Of a DNA stretch of 64,000 nucleotides, positions 25,001 through 34,403 are shown piece by piece (positions within the stretch are counted from its first letter, which is position 1; every line of letters begins with the position of its first letter). Below the pieces are notes generated by a model, which saw nothing but the letters and a program-made list of their open reading frames with translations, was not told where the DNA came from and did no database searches. The DNA is from Lachnoanaerobaculum orale (GTDB taxonomy: Bacteria > Bacillota > Clostridia > Lachnospirales > Lachnospiraceae): NCBI RefSeq assembly GCF_003862485.1, contig NZ_RRCM01000001.1:1297374-1361373 (forward strand), read 5' to 3'. The position numbers and the translations under genes were made by a program.

Positions 25001-26786
25001 GAGTAATTCTTGAAAGATTGATTGCAGCATCTGTACCTACATTATAATCTGCAGCTGTAGGTGAATTTGCAACCTTTATACTTCCTCCTGCTCCGTTAAT
25101 AGGGATAAGTTGAACTGTCGACTCAGGACTGGATGTATAAGTTACTATAATTTCCTTTGTTTTAGTTGGTCCTGTGTCAGCTGTTTCTAAATCAAAGAAT
25201 TGATGTGAATCACTCCAGGAAGAGGCAATACTTGCTATCGGTGTTTTATATGAGTCATCCCAATTATCACCATTTAGCTGTGCCTTTGGAGTATTTCCGG
25301 CATCATACTTATAACCTACAAGCATCGGTACAGGAATCTTTATAAAATATGAGCCATTATTATATCCCGCTTTCATATCAAGATATGTAGGTATTCCATT
25401 ATGATCTACTTCCTTATAAATCGTACCATTAAGTGAGCCTGCCGGCGAAGATAGGGGGAGCGACGTACTACCTTCAAACGTTTTCACTACAAACCTTGTA
25501 ATATCGTTACCTCTATCATCCATGTATTTTATACGAAGTGTTGTTTCATATAACTCATTAGGATAATACTTATAAGTTACTTTTACATCCTGATTCGGCA
25601 TTTGTCCAACTATCTTGCCCGGAGATAAAGTACCGGAGCTAAGACTGTTTGCAGACAAGCCTTCATAAGTGAAATCGCCTATACTTACACTGTCTTTAAG
25701 CAATGTATTATTTACAGATCCACTCTTTTCACTGTCAATAAAATTAATGGTTACACCACCAAGGTAATACCTGTCTGAAGATGTAGCATTACCTCTTATC
25801 GCATTACTTATTGTAGCACTTTGCTTTATATTCTTAGTACCTACATCAGTATACGCCGGTAAATCAAAATTATCCCTAATTATAGTTTTAGGAGTGGAAT
25901 TTGGTGAATAATCAGGATAAATCTCATCTACAACTTGTAGTGTCTTTTTAATTTGACTATCTACATCATATTTAAATGTTATGTGCGTATCTTTATTTAT
26001 CATTGTTCCACTCAAATTATAGTTTGAATCCAGACTGAATCCGGCATCTTGAGCGTTAAAATCTGTAACACTATCTGTAAAAGCTGTAGCAGTATCCGGT
26101 TTAAAAAATTTCACTGTATCATTCACATTTGTATTGGTTATCTTGAATCCATTAGGTACTAGCGGAAATTGAGGTATACCGTCCAAAACATGTCTATTTT
26201 CAATCTGTGCAGATGTTGGGATACCCGGCACATATATATTATTTTCAGTTTTATATTCAACTTTTAATTTATATGTCTTTGTTGTATCCGGTCCAAGCCT
26301 AGCATAATATGTTTTTCCATCACTTGGATAATTAATACTATCCATTCTCCAAAGCGGAAATCCATTTTTAGTATCAGTTAACCACTCTTTAATGACATAT
26401 CCCTCAAGCCCCATTTCTTTCCAAGACTTACCAAACAATTTTCTTGAAGTATCATTGTCAAAACTTCCCTTATTAGGATCCGTTAAGTCAGGTTTTACAA
26501 AAGGTAAATATATATATTGATTGGTCCTATCAACTAACATACCGTTGAAATCATTACTACTTATATCTATCAATTTATTGGCAATTCCACCACTTGTATT
26601 TACATTTTGAATAATATTTTCTAATGAAGGATTCAAATCTGTAAAATTAAATTGAATAGTTGGACCTGTTGGAGCACTTGATGCCGCCCAAACCGGCAAA
26701 CTTGCCGGCTGGGTCAAAACCATTGTTCCCACCAATAGGGAAGCAATTTTTCTTTTTATTTTTTTCATATTTTTCTCCGATATCAC
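22059..26786 (-). CDS. Giant cell-wall-bound surface protein (1575 aa)
   Basis: Signal peptide KIKRKIASLLVGTMVLTQPA then SLPVWAAS. The body is a string of beta-rich extracellular modules with MucBP-like and InlB/Listeria-repeat-like character, for example QLIPINGAGGSIKVANSP and GYRFDHWETS, plus modules of the type YVVVDPVSGNVVSVVNGANL. A helical stretch (about 1300-1375) and a Gly/Ser-rich linker precede five or six wall-binding repeats such as GWHHDPDDGRWYFLDRADG; there is no LPxTG. It overlaps the upstream giant gene by ATGA, so translation is coupled. Likely an adhesin or matrix protein; ligand unknown. Confidence 0.85.
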   Translation of the reverse strand: MISEKNMKKIKRKIASLLVGTMVLTQPASLPVWAASSAPTGPTIQFNFTDLNPSLENIIQNVNTSGGIANKLIDISSNDFNGMLVDRTNQYIYLPFVKPDLTDPNKGSFDNDTSRKLFGKSWKEMGLEGYVIKEWLTDTKNGFPLWRMDSINYPSDGKTYYARLGPDTTKTYKLKVEYKTENNIYVPGIPTSAQIENRHVLDGIPQFPLVPNGFKITNTNVNDTVKFFKPDTATAFTDSVTDFNAQDAGFSLDSNYNLSGTMINKDTHITFKYDVDSQIKKTLQVVDEIYPDYSPNSTPKTIIRDNFDLPAYTDVGTKNIKQSATISNAIRGNATSSDRYYLGGVTINFIDSEKSGSVNNTLLKDSVSIGDFTYEGLSANSLSSGTLSPGKIVGQMPNQDVKVTYKYYPNELYETTLRIKYMDDRGNDITRFVVKTFEGSTSLPLSSPAGSLNGTIYKEVDHNGIPTYLDMKAGYNNGSYFIKIPVPMLVGYKYDAGNTPKAQLNGDNWDDSYKTPIASIASSWSDSHQFFDLETADTGPTKTKEIIVTYTSSPESTVQLIPINGAGGSIKVANSPTAADYNVGTDAAINLSRITPTGSTTYSVNINPSDMIYYPVPNAGYRFDHWETSSELGSQQVNLNLGTPQTVTGIPNSKNTIILTAKFTKIPSNFNTYHFNIGGHISPLPLGKDAEIANVDASGNPVNLTFGDLSAYTDVNPDTGYTIQWFDGNFNPIDSTTPINSLNGQTFTAFAQPTSPLVANAPAANGQLHPSNGTPSIQIDPTTIDSRLRYVVVDPVSGNVVSVVNGANLVSTGGEIADPALNPGQNYQVYTALPSAVVSVGMPIPRSDVSTPTSATIPTAINPLVEVDANHRGKAKITVSPLSANTDYALIGPGGVVYPFTTPTGSDLVFENLDPDVNYQIVARPTGSNIDLVTRQTTTVPTDVSTANLSIPNANSDITIIADANPQYSLLRFNGSNATAANPLQGVAAGTNVEIKAAPIDTNSNIFQSWNVISGLRSYNISGDRISFTMPDAPVRLQSVFASPSGNTWAKDYVDSIHSNQDVGVVYPMVNEAGDFRIQIIKSSIPVATRNAIANETDDSFRSVFLLTFNVQKKNPVSGVWEDYTDPSGNNITFDANIVTGALLGNRNYGFYELGGSLASPSNAGSSSISPYTGVDFTSPTYNGEFTLTVSNGSTYALGYTLPDDVRTVLVRDARDNHLVSTLHIAQTRVIEDYANLYTANLTRDYIDNNGITWHYEGVSDDRDSFVPTDTTTRVLADATVYLFFSNDRVDRNQAATDLSNLINQARAALPNVANTGMLQNAIDAAKAVLDKINRKASTGELKAAYDALELALKNAGKKSNGGSSNGSHSRGSSGGGGGRGGLGAAGKSKTLGAQTPIAVGISGNWELINPEEAKNNLDNSKWIFKLNSGERVTGWQKLSYTYEGRTKEEWYHFEEDGIMDSGWFLDRATNKWYYLSMNHDGFFGEMIKGWHHDPDDGRWYFLDRADGHMHISWDKIDGNWYYFNPNPPAQTWFFDNSTGRWNYGDNKDIRPLGSMFINEDTPDGFHVNDTGAWK

Positions 26787-29700
26787 TGAAGCTTTTCACC
26801 GTTGGCATTTACTGTGTAGCCGTCCGGTGTCTTTTCATTCTCATACATGGAGCCATATGGTCTTGAAGATGTCTTTACATAATCCCATTTCATATCGGAA
26901 GCATTCCACTCATATGTAGGTGCAGGAACTTCAGGGTTGAAGAAGTAATCCTTTCCTCCGATATGTTGCCAACCTGTAAGCATAGCACCTGAATTGTTCA
27001 TATAGTACCATCTTCCGTCCTGCGGATCGTGATGCCAACCTCTTGTCATCACTCCGTTGTTTTCGTCCATGTAATACCATAGGTTTGTATTGGTATCAAG
27101 TACCCATCCGAGAACCATCTGTCCTTCAAGTTCTCCCTTTTGGGTATTCATATAATACCAGTTACCTGTTGACGGGTCTTGCATCCATCCTGTAACCATT
27201 GTTGACTTTGCATCAAAGAAATACCATCTGCTGATAAGATTGCCGTTCTTATCCGGAATCTGAATCTTAGCCCATGAAGAATTGAGCGGAAGTCCGCCGT
27301 TCAATACAAAGCTCCAACCTCCCGTTACAGGATTTGTCTCCCACTTTCCGTCAGTTCCGAGTACAAAGCTTGTAACGTTACTTCCTTCAAGTGTTGCCTT
27401 GTTATTTGTAGTATTCTTCTCTCCCGGTGTCAAAAGTATTGAACCCCTTCCTGCTGAAGAGTTTCCGCCACCGCTTGCACCGCCGGTTCTTCTTACTCTG
27501 TCCGACAATCTGCCGTTTGATATATTGCTGTATCTGTTGATTACATCAAGCAGTCCGTCTATTGCCTGTTGAAGCTCGGCATAGTTTGCCATTCTTCTGT
27601 GGTCAATACCGTCCTTATCAAGTATATCTCTTGCCCATGCCAACGTATCCATAGCCTCAAGGATTTTGCTGCTGATAGTATCAGCCTCACCTGCCTTAAG
27701 ATAAGGGTTTCCAAGTAAATCCTTGGCATTTTGAATGGTATCCGCCAGGTCTACTCTGGCCTTGTCAACCTTAGGCTTATTATTCTCATAGTAAGCGTAT
27801 ATAGTTGTTGCTTTTGTAATCTTCATTGACGGATCAAATACTGAAAGAGTATTTTCCTTCTTTGACCAGTTCTTATAATTATGTTCCACACCGTATATAT
27901 CTTCAAAAGGTGTTACAAGGTTTCCGGCAATCTCTCCGTCCGCATATGCCTGAACAAGAGAATAATCAAGAGAATAATCGGTATCATCTACCGCCTCTTT
28001 TCTTCTTACCTTGAACTTGTGGTAGAAGTTTCTGCTTGTATCATTCAGATACTGATAGTCAAGTACCGGTTTGTTATCCACAAATACCACCTTGAATACC
28101 TTTGAATAAACCACTACATAGGTGTGATTGAGATTTGCCGTGAACTTGAACAGTCCCGCATTGTTGTCAAGATCTCCGACATAACTCATTGCAACAGGTG
28201 TACCTGTAGTCACATCAAAGATTTCATAGTCAAGCTGATCCGTATCGGCTGCAGGAAGCTGTGCCGTAACATCAATACTTGCGTTGGATGCTGTCGCTCT
28301 TCCGACCTTTCTGCCGTCTACATATCTTTCAAGCTCAATATCGAGTGCATATGCCGGAGTATATGCATCAGGATGATCCATACCTGAAACAGATACAGGC
28401 TTTACCAATGCACTCTCTGCATTGCTTGCATTTCTCTTTGAGAATATAACTCTGTAGTCAACCTTGGCACCGTTTACACCGATAAGTGATTGATCCTGCG
28501 GTGTTGTCAGTTCATGTGCGAGTGCAGGTATCTGATTCGGATCAAGTCCGAACTCTCCTACTGCTCCTCCTCTGATCTCTTCATCGGCATCAGCATCATC
28601 AGCCGCCACATTCGGAAGATCATATACCGCCTTAAAGACAATATTTGAGTTTGACATTGTGAATGTGTAATCATTTGTAGGTATTTTTCCGGTAACTCCT
28701 ACCGCTCTTCCTGCAAGTACCTGCCAATACTTAAAGTTGTATCCTGCAGCATTTACAGGGTCTGCGTGTAAGCTTACAACTTCACCTGACTTGGCATCGG
28801 TGTAGCTGTTTGAACCTACGCTGTTGCTTCCTACACTTACCACCTCACCGTTTACAGTCTCAACAATGTACTTCGGTGCGTCTGCCATATCTCCCGGATT
28901 GGCTGTGATTGCGTTTCCGTCAGGAAGTTTTGTAAGCGGATTTGGAATTGAGGTATCACCCTTTCTTCTTGCCACAACAGTGTATGTCTCATTAGGATTC
29001 AAATTGTTGAAAGTAACCTTTGACGGATTGCCTGATGAGCCTATCCATCCGTTGTTACTTCCCGGATAATTTACCACATTTCCGCTTTCGTCGATAAGTG
29101 CATAATCCGCATCAGGATCGGCAGGATTTATAATAATCTGAGCCATTCCGTCATTGTCGGGATCATAACCTACGCTGTAGTTGTTATCAACTGTAGGAAC
29201 ATAGGTATCTATCGGTGAAGAAATATTGCTGCCTGTAACAGATGATGTAGGATTTCCGACCGTTGCAATAGTATCAGGTGTACCTTCCTGCACATCATAA
29301 TGTGCACCCGGAATCAGATTAGGAACATTTGTAATACTTCCTACAGATTCACCTGTAACTACAGCTACAATCTTACCGTTCTTATCACTGATCACATATA
29401 CATTGCCCGGCGTTGTACCGTTTATTCTTATTTCACCGCTTCCGTCACTTCCAAGATGACCTGTAGGTACTATAGAACCTATAGTAAGACCCCAAGTAAC
29501 AGGATCCTTAGTAAAGTTTGCATAGTATGTCGCATGATTTACAAGCGGGGTTGTTGCCGTCATGGCACGGTTTGTACTGTCACTCCAGTTGGCAAAGTTA
29601 TAGTTTACTACAGGAATAGTGCTTGGTAAGTCACTTTGAATCTGTCCCCATGTATAATCATAAGGCTTGTGAAGAGTTGTCGGTGTTCCCACACTACCGT

Positions 29701-32700
29701 TTGCATTTGCCGCAAAGTTTATATCAATCCACATAGAAGGATCTTCAACGAATTTTGCATACAATGTTAGCGGTAAACTTCCGCTCGGCAGCGGATCTGT
29801 AGGTACAACAGGTATGGTTGCGGCCGCATCCATATACCAACCGTCAAACTTATAATATCTGTTTGCACTTGTACTCGGAATACTTCCCTGAGCACTGAGC
29901 TTATTGAATGTATCCGCCTTTGCATTGCCGAGAGCACTTCCGTCACCTCCGAGGAATGTGGTAGGTGCTCCAAGCATTACCGAGCTTACACTTCCTTCGT
30001 TGTTAGGTGCCGCTGCAACCGCAAAGTTTATCGCTCTCCACTTGCTCGGATCGCGACTGAGCTTATAGTCCACACTGATCGGTCCTGTTGCAGATAAAGG
30101 CATTGCACCGTTTAGTGCTCCATCTGACGGATTTACACTTCCCCAGCTGCTTCCTGCAGGATTGATATCGGCAGTTGAATTGCTGTCCCAGATATATCCG
30201 TAAAGCTTATCTCCCACCGTGCTGCCTGCAGCAGGTATCTGCATATTTGTTATTGTAGATCCCGGTGCTATACCGTCAACACTGCTTGCAAGTACGCTGT
30301 TTGCTACCTCTCTGTCATAGAATCTGCGCACAAGGTTGTTTGAAGAATCCGCCGTGTAGATGTACCTGATTACTACATTCTGATTCGGCATATGTGCAGA
30401 AAATTGTCCTGTTGTCTGATCGTTTAAAATTACAAACCCCGGTGTGTCAAGTCCTGTATTACTATTTGGAAAAACCAAATTACCATGACCGCCTGCCAAA
30501 ATATTAAAAGATGTATAATTGTACCCTGTGATTGAAGTATCCGGCTGACTTGAGAATATTTGTTCTGCATTTAGATCTCCTGTTTGATCAGGCGCTAATC
30601 TATTTCCTGCACTATCACGGTGTTCAACAGTATATTTAAATTTCACATTCGGATCAGCCTTATAACGATATGTTAAATCAATATCTACAGTTTTCATTGT
30701 TCCTGTAACGATATTTCTATTGTCAACGCTTCCTGCCGCATATGGAATTTGTGCTATAGTGTTAACTATATATCCGGGTATAGAACGTGGTAATGCAGTA
30801 AATGTCTGTGAAAAATAGCGTTGTACAGGAGCATCGCTACCGAAGTCTACCGGTAATGTCACATTTGAATTTTGATGTTTTACACTAACATTATGTAATG
30901 TCGGATCAATTGACCATGTGGCATATAAATATACATTGCCCGGAGTAGTAGGCTTTGGAAAAACTTTTATATTATGTACAGTATCCAATACCCCATCAAA
31001 TGGAACTCCGTCTGTATCTACATCCGGCTCATATTCCTTATTAGCATTATTATTAGTATATGTCCTCCATCCTTCGAATTTATATCCCTGCTTTGTAGGA
31101 ATAGGCAACTCACCTAAAGTAGTTGCTGTTGCATGTTCATCCGTTACCTCTTCTTTACTTGCCAAGGCATTACCTCCCTGAGTATCGAAATTATAGCGAA
31201 CAACATTCTTTTTGAAATAAACATTGACAGTTGCCGGACCGGCTCCCATACTACCAATAATATTTCCTGTATACTTACCTGTTTGATCCTTTTCTGCAAT
31301 AATTGTACTTACTGAAGAAGGTATAACAACTCTATCAAATACATATTTTTCATATGCATTTTCTAATTTAGGAAGATCGTATTTTATGCTTTTGCCTCCG
31401 GCAATTGACTTAGTAAACGGATTACTATCAACATGCTCGCCTTGGCTTGATGAAGAGAAATCCATACTTGTAAATGGTATATTCACACCTTCATCATCAA
31501 TATAATTAATATTAAGTGTATAAAATGAAGCCTTCAGATAAAGGACACCTTGTGTTTGATTAGTTTCATTACCTATTTTGGTACCTGATTTAACCTGATT
31601 TCCGGGATTTCCCGGAACAATAGATTGTAGAGGGCTCTTATCTGCCTTTATTTTATTTATAATATATGGTGGCGAAACAGTTCCTCTTTCTGCGTAATCA
31701 AGCACTGTACTTCCTTCTTCATTGGATTCCGGTAGTCTTGAATTATCCGCCTCATTTATGCCTATTTCTCCTGTCAAACTTACACCCTTAGGAATATATA
31801 AATAGTTTGCTCCCAATCCTATATTAGAAGGTACAGATGTATTTGTAGTATCTATAGTAGTATTTCCTGTTACATTTACATTTCCGCTTAGTGTAAATGG
31901 GTATTCAATCTGTGTTGTGGTTGATGTATGTTCTGTAATGGCTTTTGCATTTGCAAGGCTTACAGCAGAAACATTATTTGTTGATTCATTACCTGTAATA
32001 ATTACTTTTCCTGTACCGGAACTTGCTACAATCTTTCCGTCACCTTCTACATCTATAGCAGAAGCAGTCGGTATAACTTCTACTTCCTGTCCGGAAGTAG
32101 GGTCTATTTTTTTTGCAGGCTGAACTTTATTACCCGTAAGTGTAGTACCTGCTTTTAGATTCAGCTGACCGTTTACTTTTACAAGTGCTCCTGTTACCTT
32201 TGTATTTGCTGTATCAGTTGCAGCCTTATTACCGTCCAACACTATATTATTAAGAGTTACTGTCGTTCCTTCAGGTACATCTATAAGATTTCCTGTAAAA
32301 TCATTCTTACGAATAAGTTTCTTTACAGTACCTTCCGGCATATCATTTGGATGATTACTATAATATCCAGGTTTATTAGGTTCAGATGCAGGTGCTCCTA
32401 CACTCATATTGCCAATCTTATCATAAATACTGGTCTGGATTGTAAGACTTTTTAGTTTAGCCGTATGACCATGTGAATCTTTATCCCATGTGATAGTTTC
32501 TGAAACAGCTGTGTCATCCATAACATAAATATATGCCTTCTCTGTTCCACTTTCGACAATTTCTTTTACAGCATCGTTTATACTTGTATAAGGTCTTGTT
32601 ACATAACCGGTAGAAGAACCGTTTTGACCTCTATAATTAGGGTCTACATAGTAAACCGATACTCTCATAGAAACTTCAAATGTGGCACTCTTTGTCTGTC

Positions 32701-33889
32701 CAGGTGCCAAATCAAAGTAGGCTGAAAAAGCAGCTGCAGAGTCATAACCCTGTAATAAGCTATCTTTAGATTTTGCTAAAGCAAAACTAGTATGATAAAT
32801 ATAACTTCCACTAGTAATATATGATGGTGTAAATTCAAATTGACCTGCCCATACTCTTCCATCTCCTGACTTTACCTTTACATCAAAGTCAGACAGTCTG
32901 TATGTATTATCCGGTGAATCAATCTTTTCCGTATCCCAAGATGGTTTATTATATAAATCTTGTGCCTGAGCATCGGATAAATTCGCCATCATATGTAGAT
33001 GTTTACCACCTTGTGTAACTAAAATAGGTGCCTTATCATGATTATATAGGAATGTATCAGACTCATTACCTATCATAAACTTTACAGGATCACTCGTTGT
33101 ATTAGCTACTGTATATGTTACAAGCAAATTCTTATCGTCATCATCCGGTTTTATTTCCTGACGAACTTCTATTTTTGTTCCTGTAGGTTTACCCGGTACA
33201 GGAATTTCTGTAATACCACCGTTATATGTAGCATGAAATAACTTTATCGGAAAAACATTTGGATCTATAACTTTATATGTGTAGTTTGGTGCTGTTCCTG
33301 TAAGAGTACCTGTATAATTAGCACCATCCAGCTTAGCCTCTTTTGGTGTTATATTATCTCCCATATATGGTGTAAAGGGAGTTAAATAACCCGGAGCATC
33401 TCCTACGCTATCAGGTCTTGGTTCTCCAAATCCATAGTATGTAGCCCAATAATCTTTTCCAAATGCAGTTCGAACTGTAGTACTATAACCTTTATGTGCA
33501 GCATTTCTTGCAGAATCACTATCATCTATCACTGCAGCTACATTGAATGAATTAGTATTACCTATATTATTTGATCTTGTCTCTGCCAGAGCAAGTTCCA
33601 TGTAAGCATCTGCTGGATCATAGTTAGTATTTCTACCTGTCGTCAGCCCTGCTCCCATCTTCTGAAATGTAAATCCTGTAGATGAAGAAGAACCGTAGCT
33701 TACTCTGTTATTGCCTGAACCACTTGTAGTCATATAAGGATATCTGTCCCCGTTATCTGTCAGGCTTGTGTTAGGGACAAGGCTGCTAGCCCTTGCATCC
33801 ATCTCCCCAAAAGGCAGCCCTGTAGCCACCATCAAAAAGGATAAGAGACCTGCCAACAGTCTTTTACCCTTGTGCTTATTTTGTGTCAT
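26783..33889 (-). CDS. Giant cell-wall-bound surface protein (2368 aa)
   Basis: Signal peptide GKRLLAGLLSFLMVATGLPF, cleaved near ARA-S. An N-terminal domain of about 400 residues is followed by a beta-helix-like part (YVDPNYRGQNGSSTGYVTRP, INDAVKEIVESGTEKAYIYV). InlB-type repeats (KQGYKFEGWRTY), MucBP-like domains and modules such as VYVISDKNGKIVAVVTGESV come next. Near the end are helices (KARVDLADTIQNAKDLLG), a Gly/Ser linker and wall-binding repeats (GWMQDPSTGNWYYMN, GWHHDPQDGRWYYMN). The tail TPDGYTVNANGEK parallels that of the downstream partner, so both arose from one design. AGAGGTGAT precedes the ATG. Ligand unknown. Confidence 0.87.
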   Translation of the reverse strand: MTQNKHKGKRLLAGLLSFLMVATGLPFGEMDARASSLVPNTSLTDNGDRYPYMTTSGSGNNRVSYGSSSSTGFTFQKMGAGLTTGRNTNYDPADAYMELALAETRSNNIGNTNSFNVAAVIDDSDSARNAAHKGYSTTVRTAFGKDYWATYYGFGEPRPDSVGDAPGYLTPFTPYMGDNITPKEAKLDGANYTGTLTGTAPNYTYKVIDPNVFPIKLFHATYNGGITEIPVPGKPTGTKIEVRQEIKPDDDDKNLLVTYTVANTTSDPVKFMIGNESDTFLYNHDKAPILVTQGGKHLHMMANLSDAQAQDLYNKPSWDTEKIDSPDNTYRLSDFDVKVKSGDGRVWAGQFEFTPSYITSGSYIYHTSFALAKSKDSLLQGYDSAAAFSAYFDLAPGQTKSATFEVSMRVSVYYVDPNYRGQNGSSTGYVTRPYTSINDAVKEIVESGTEKAYIYVMDDTAVSETITWDKDSHGHTAKLKSLTIQTSIYDKIGNMSVGAPASEPNKPGYYSNHPNDMPEGTVKKLIRKNDFTGNLIDVPEGTTVTLNNIVLDGNKAATDTANTKVTGALVKVNGQLNLKAGTTLTGNKVQPAKKIDPTSGQEVEVIPTASAIDVEGDGKIVASSGTGKVIITGNESTNNVSAVSLANAKAITEHTSTTTQIEYPFTLSGNVNVTGNTTIDTTNTSVPSNIGLGANYLYIPKGVSLTGEIGINEADNSRLPESNEEGSTVLDYAERGTVSPPYIINKIKADKSPLQSIVPGNPGNQVKSGTKIGNETNQTQGVLYLKASFYTLNINYIDDEGVNIPFTSMDFSSSSQGEHVDSNPFTKSIAGGKSIKYDLPKLENAYEKYVFDRVVIPSSVSTIIAEKDQTGKYTGNIIGSMGAGPATVNVYFKKNVVRYNFDTQGGNALASKEEVTDEHATATTLGELPIPTKQGYKFEGWRTYTNNNANKEYEPDVDTDGVPFDGVLDTVHNIKVFPKPTTPGNVYLYATWSIDPTLHNVSVKHQNSNVTLPVDFGSDAPVQRYFSQTFTALPRSIPGYIVNTIAQIPYAAGSVDNRNIVTGTMKTVDIDLTYRYKADPNVKFKYTVEHRDSAGNRLAPDQTGDLNAEQIFSSQPDTSITGYNYTSFNILAGGHGNLVFPNSNTGLDTPGFVILNDQTTGQFSAHMPNQNVVIRYIYTADSSNNLVRRFYDREVANSVLASSVDGIAPGSTITNMQIPAAGSTVGDKLYGYIWDSNSTADINPAGSSWGSVNPSDGALNGAMPLSATGPISVDYKLSRDPSKWRAINFAVAAAPNNEGSVSSVMLGAPTTFLGGDGSALGNAKADTFNKLSAQGSIPSTSANRYYKFDGWYMDAAATIPVVPTDPLPSGSLPLTLYAKFVEDPSMWIDINFAANANGSVGTPTTLHKPYDYTWGQIQSDLPSTIPVVNYNFANWSDSTNRAMTATTPLVNHATYYANFTKDPVTWGLTIGSIVPTGHLGSDGSGEIRINGTTPGNVYVISDKNGKIVAVVTGESVGSITNVPNLIPGAHYDVQEGTPDTIATVGNPTSSVTGSNISSPIDTYVPTVDNNYSVGYDPDNDGMAQIIINPADPDADYALIDESGNVVNYPGSNNGWIGSSGNPSKVTFNNLNPNETYTVVARRKGDTSIPNPLTKLPDGNAITANPGDMADAPKYIVETVNGEVVSVGSNSVGSNSYTDAKSGEVVSLHADPVNAAGYNFKYWQVLAGRAVGVTGKIPTNDYTFTMSNSNIVFKAVYDLPNVAADDADADEEIRGGAVGEFGLDPNQIPALAHELTTPQDQSLIGVNGAKVDYRVIFSKRNASNAESALVKPVSVSGMDHPDAYTPAYALDIELERYVDGRKVGRATASNASIDVTAQLPAADTDQLDYEIFDVTTGTPVAMSYVGDLDNNAGLFKFTANLNHTYVVVYSKVFKVVFVDNKPVLDYQYLNDTSRNFYHKFKVRRKEAVDDTDYSLDYSLVQAYADGEIAGNLVTPFEDIYGVEHNYKNWSKKENTLSVFDPSMKITKATTIYAYYENNKPKVDKARVDLADTIQNAKDLLGNPYLKAGEADTISSKILEAMDTLAWARDILDKDGIDHRRMANYAELQQAIDGLLDVINRYSNISNGRLSDRVRRTGGASGGGNSSAGRGSILLTPGEKNTTNNKATLEGSNVTSFVLGTDGKWETNPVTGGWSFVLNGGLPLNSSWAKIQIPDKNGNLISRWYFFDAKSTMVTGWMQDPSTGNWYYMNTQKGELEGQMVLGWVLDTNTNLWYYMDENNGVMTRGWHHDPQDGRWYYMNNSGAMLTGWQHIGGKDYFFNPEVPAPTYEWNASDMKWDYVKTSSRPYGSMYENEKTPDGYTVNANGEKLQ

Positions 33890-34045
33890 ATATCACCTCT
33901 ATAAGTTTTTGTACAAAATAAAATCACTATATTATTTTATTCCTCCATTAAACATAAAGACATAAAATCAAACTTATACACTTGATAAGAAAGAGCCTCA
34001 CCTAGCCCAAGCAAAACTCTGCGATTTTATCTCTTTATACATTTT

Positions 34046-34179
34046 GTTTGCCCTCTTGCATAGGCAAACTGCCCAATAATATTAAAATTGCTCTTAGCCC
34101 TAGAGCACACAACTTCTATAGATCTAGCCCTTATCCATATAAAGTTGTATATTTTCTACTATCTTGCATCGTAGAAAAT
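34046..34179 (-). promoter_or_regulatory. Leader of the giant surface-protein operon with repeated-loop hairpins
   Basis: Four consecutive hairpins can be drawn on minus: 34179-34151 (ATTTTCTAC/GTAGAAAAT, loop GATGCAAGATA), 34148-34109 (ACAACTTTATA/AAGTTGT, loop AAGGGCTAG), 34107-34089 (TGCTCT/AGAGCA, loop AGGGCTA), 34069-34046 (GTTTGCC/GGCAAAC, loop TATGCAAGAG). A weaker fifth near 33990-34019 has loop GGGCTAGG. Stems differ while the loop words GGGCTA and ATGCAAGA recur. The whole gene-free stretch is 33890-34355. I do not recognise a known riboswitch. A second SD-like hairpin region (GGAGG then AATAAAAT/ATTTTATT) lies just before the start codon. Confidence 0.6.
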
Positions 34180-34203
34180 CATAAAATTAACCGATTAACC
34201 CTA

Positions 34204-34212
34204 CACCTCCTT
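34204..34212 (-). promoter_or_regulatory. Isolated Shine-Dalgarno-like AAGGAGGTG far from any start
   Basis: Minus-strand AAGGAGGTG is fully complementary to the 16S rRNA 3' end but lies over 300 bases before the ATG at 33889, with no usable start 5-12 bases downstream. It directly precedes the hairpin array. It could be a ribosome-docking mRNA stabiliser of the STAB-SD type or the site of a lost leader peptide. Confidence 0.4.
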
Positions 34213-34355
34213 ATATCAAAATTTGATTTTAAAAATCCCTACTATTTTACTCTATTTTTTAGGTTTTTGGAACTATCAAATGATACATAGAAAATTATTT
34301 TCTTAAACTTTTATTAAAATTACCACTATCATATCCTTATGTCGTTTTTATGCAT

Positions 34356-34398
34356 TAAAAAAGTCGTATGAATTTTCAATCCGATTCACACGACTTTT
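34356..34398 (-). terminator. Terminator of the siderophore-type ABC operon
   Basis: On minus, AAAGTCGTGTGAAT pairs with ATTCATACGACTTT (one mismatch) and runs into TTTTTT. It starts 6 bases after the stop at 34404. Confidence 0.85.
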
Positions 34399-34403
34399 TA
34401 TCT

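Noticed and set aside
26783-33889. Sortase-anchored (LPxTG) adhesin
   Set aside because: No LPxTG motif or C-terminal membrane anchor is present; attachment is through C-terminal wall-binding repeats.
34046-34179. Second CRISPR array upstream of the giant surface genes
   Set aside because: Loop words recur but spacing is irregular, stems differ, and no repeat longer than about 8 bases is shared.
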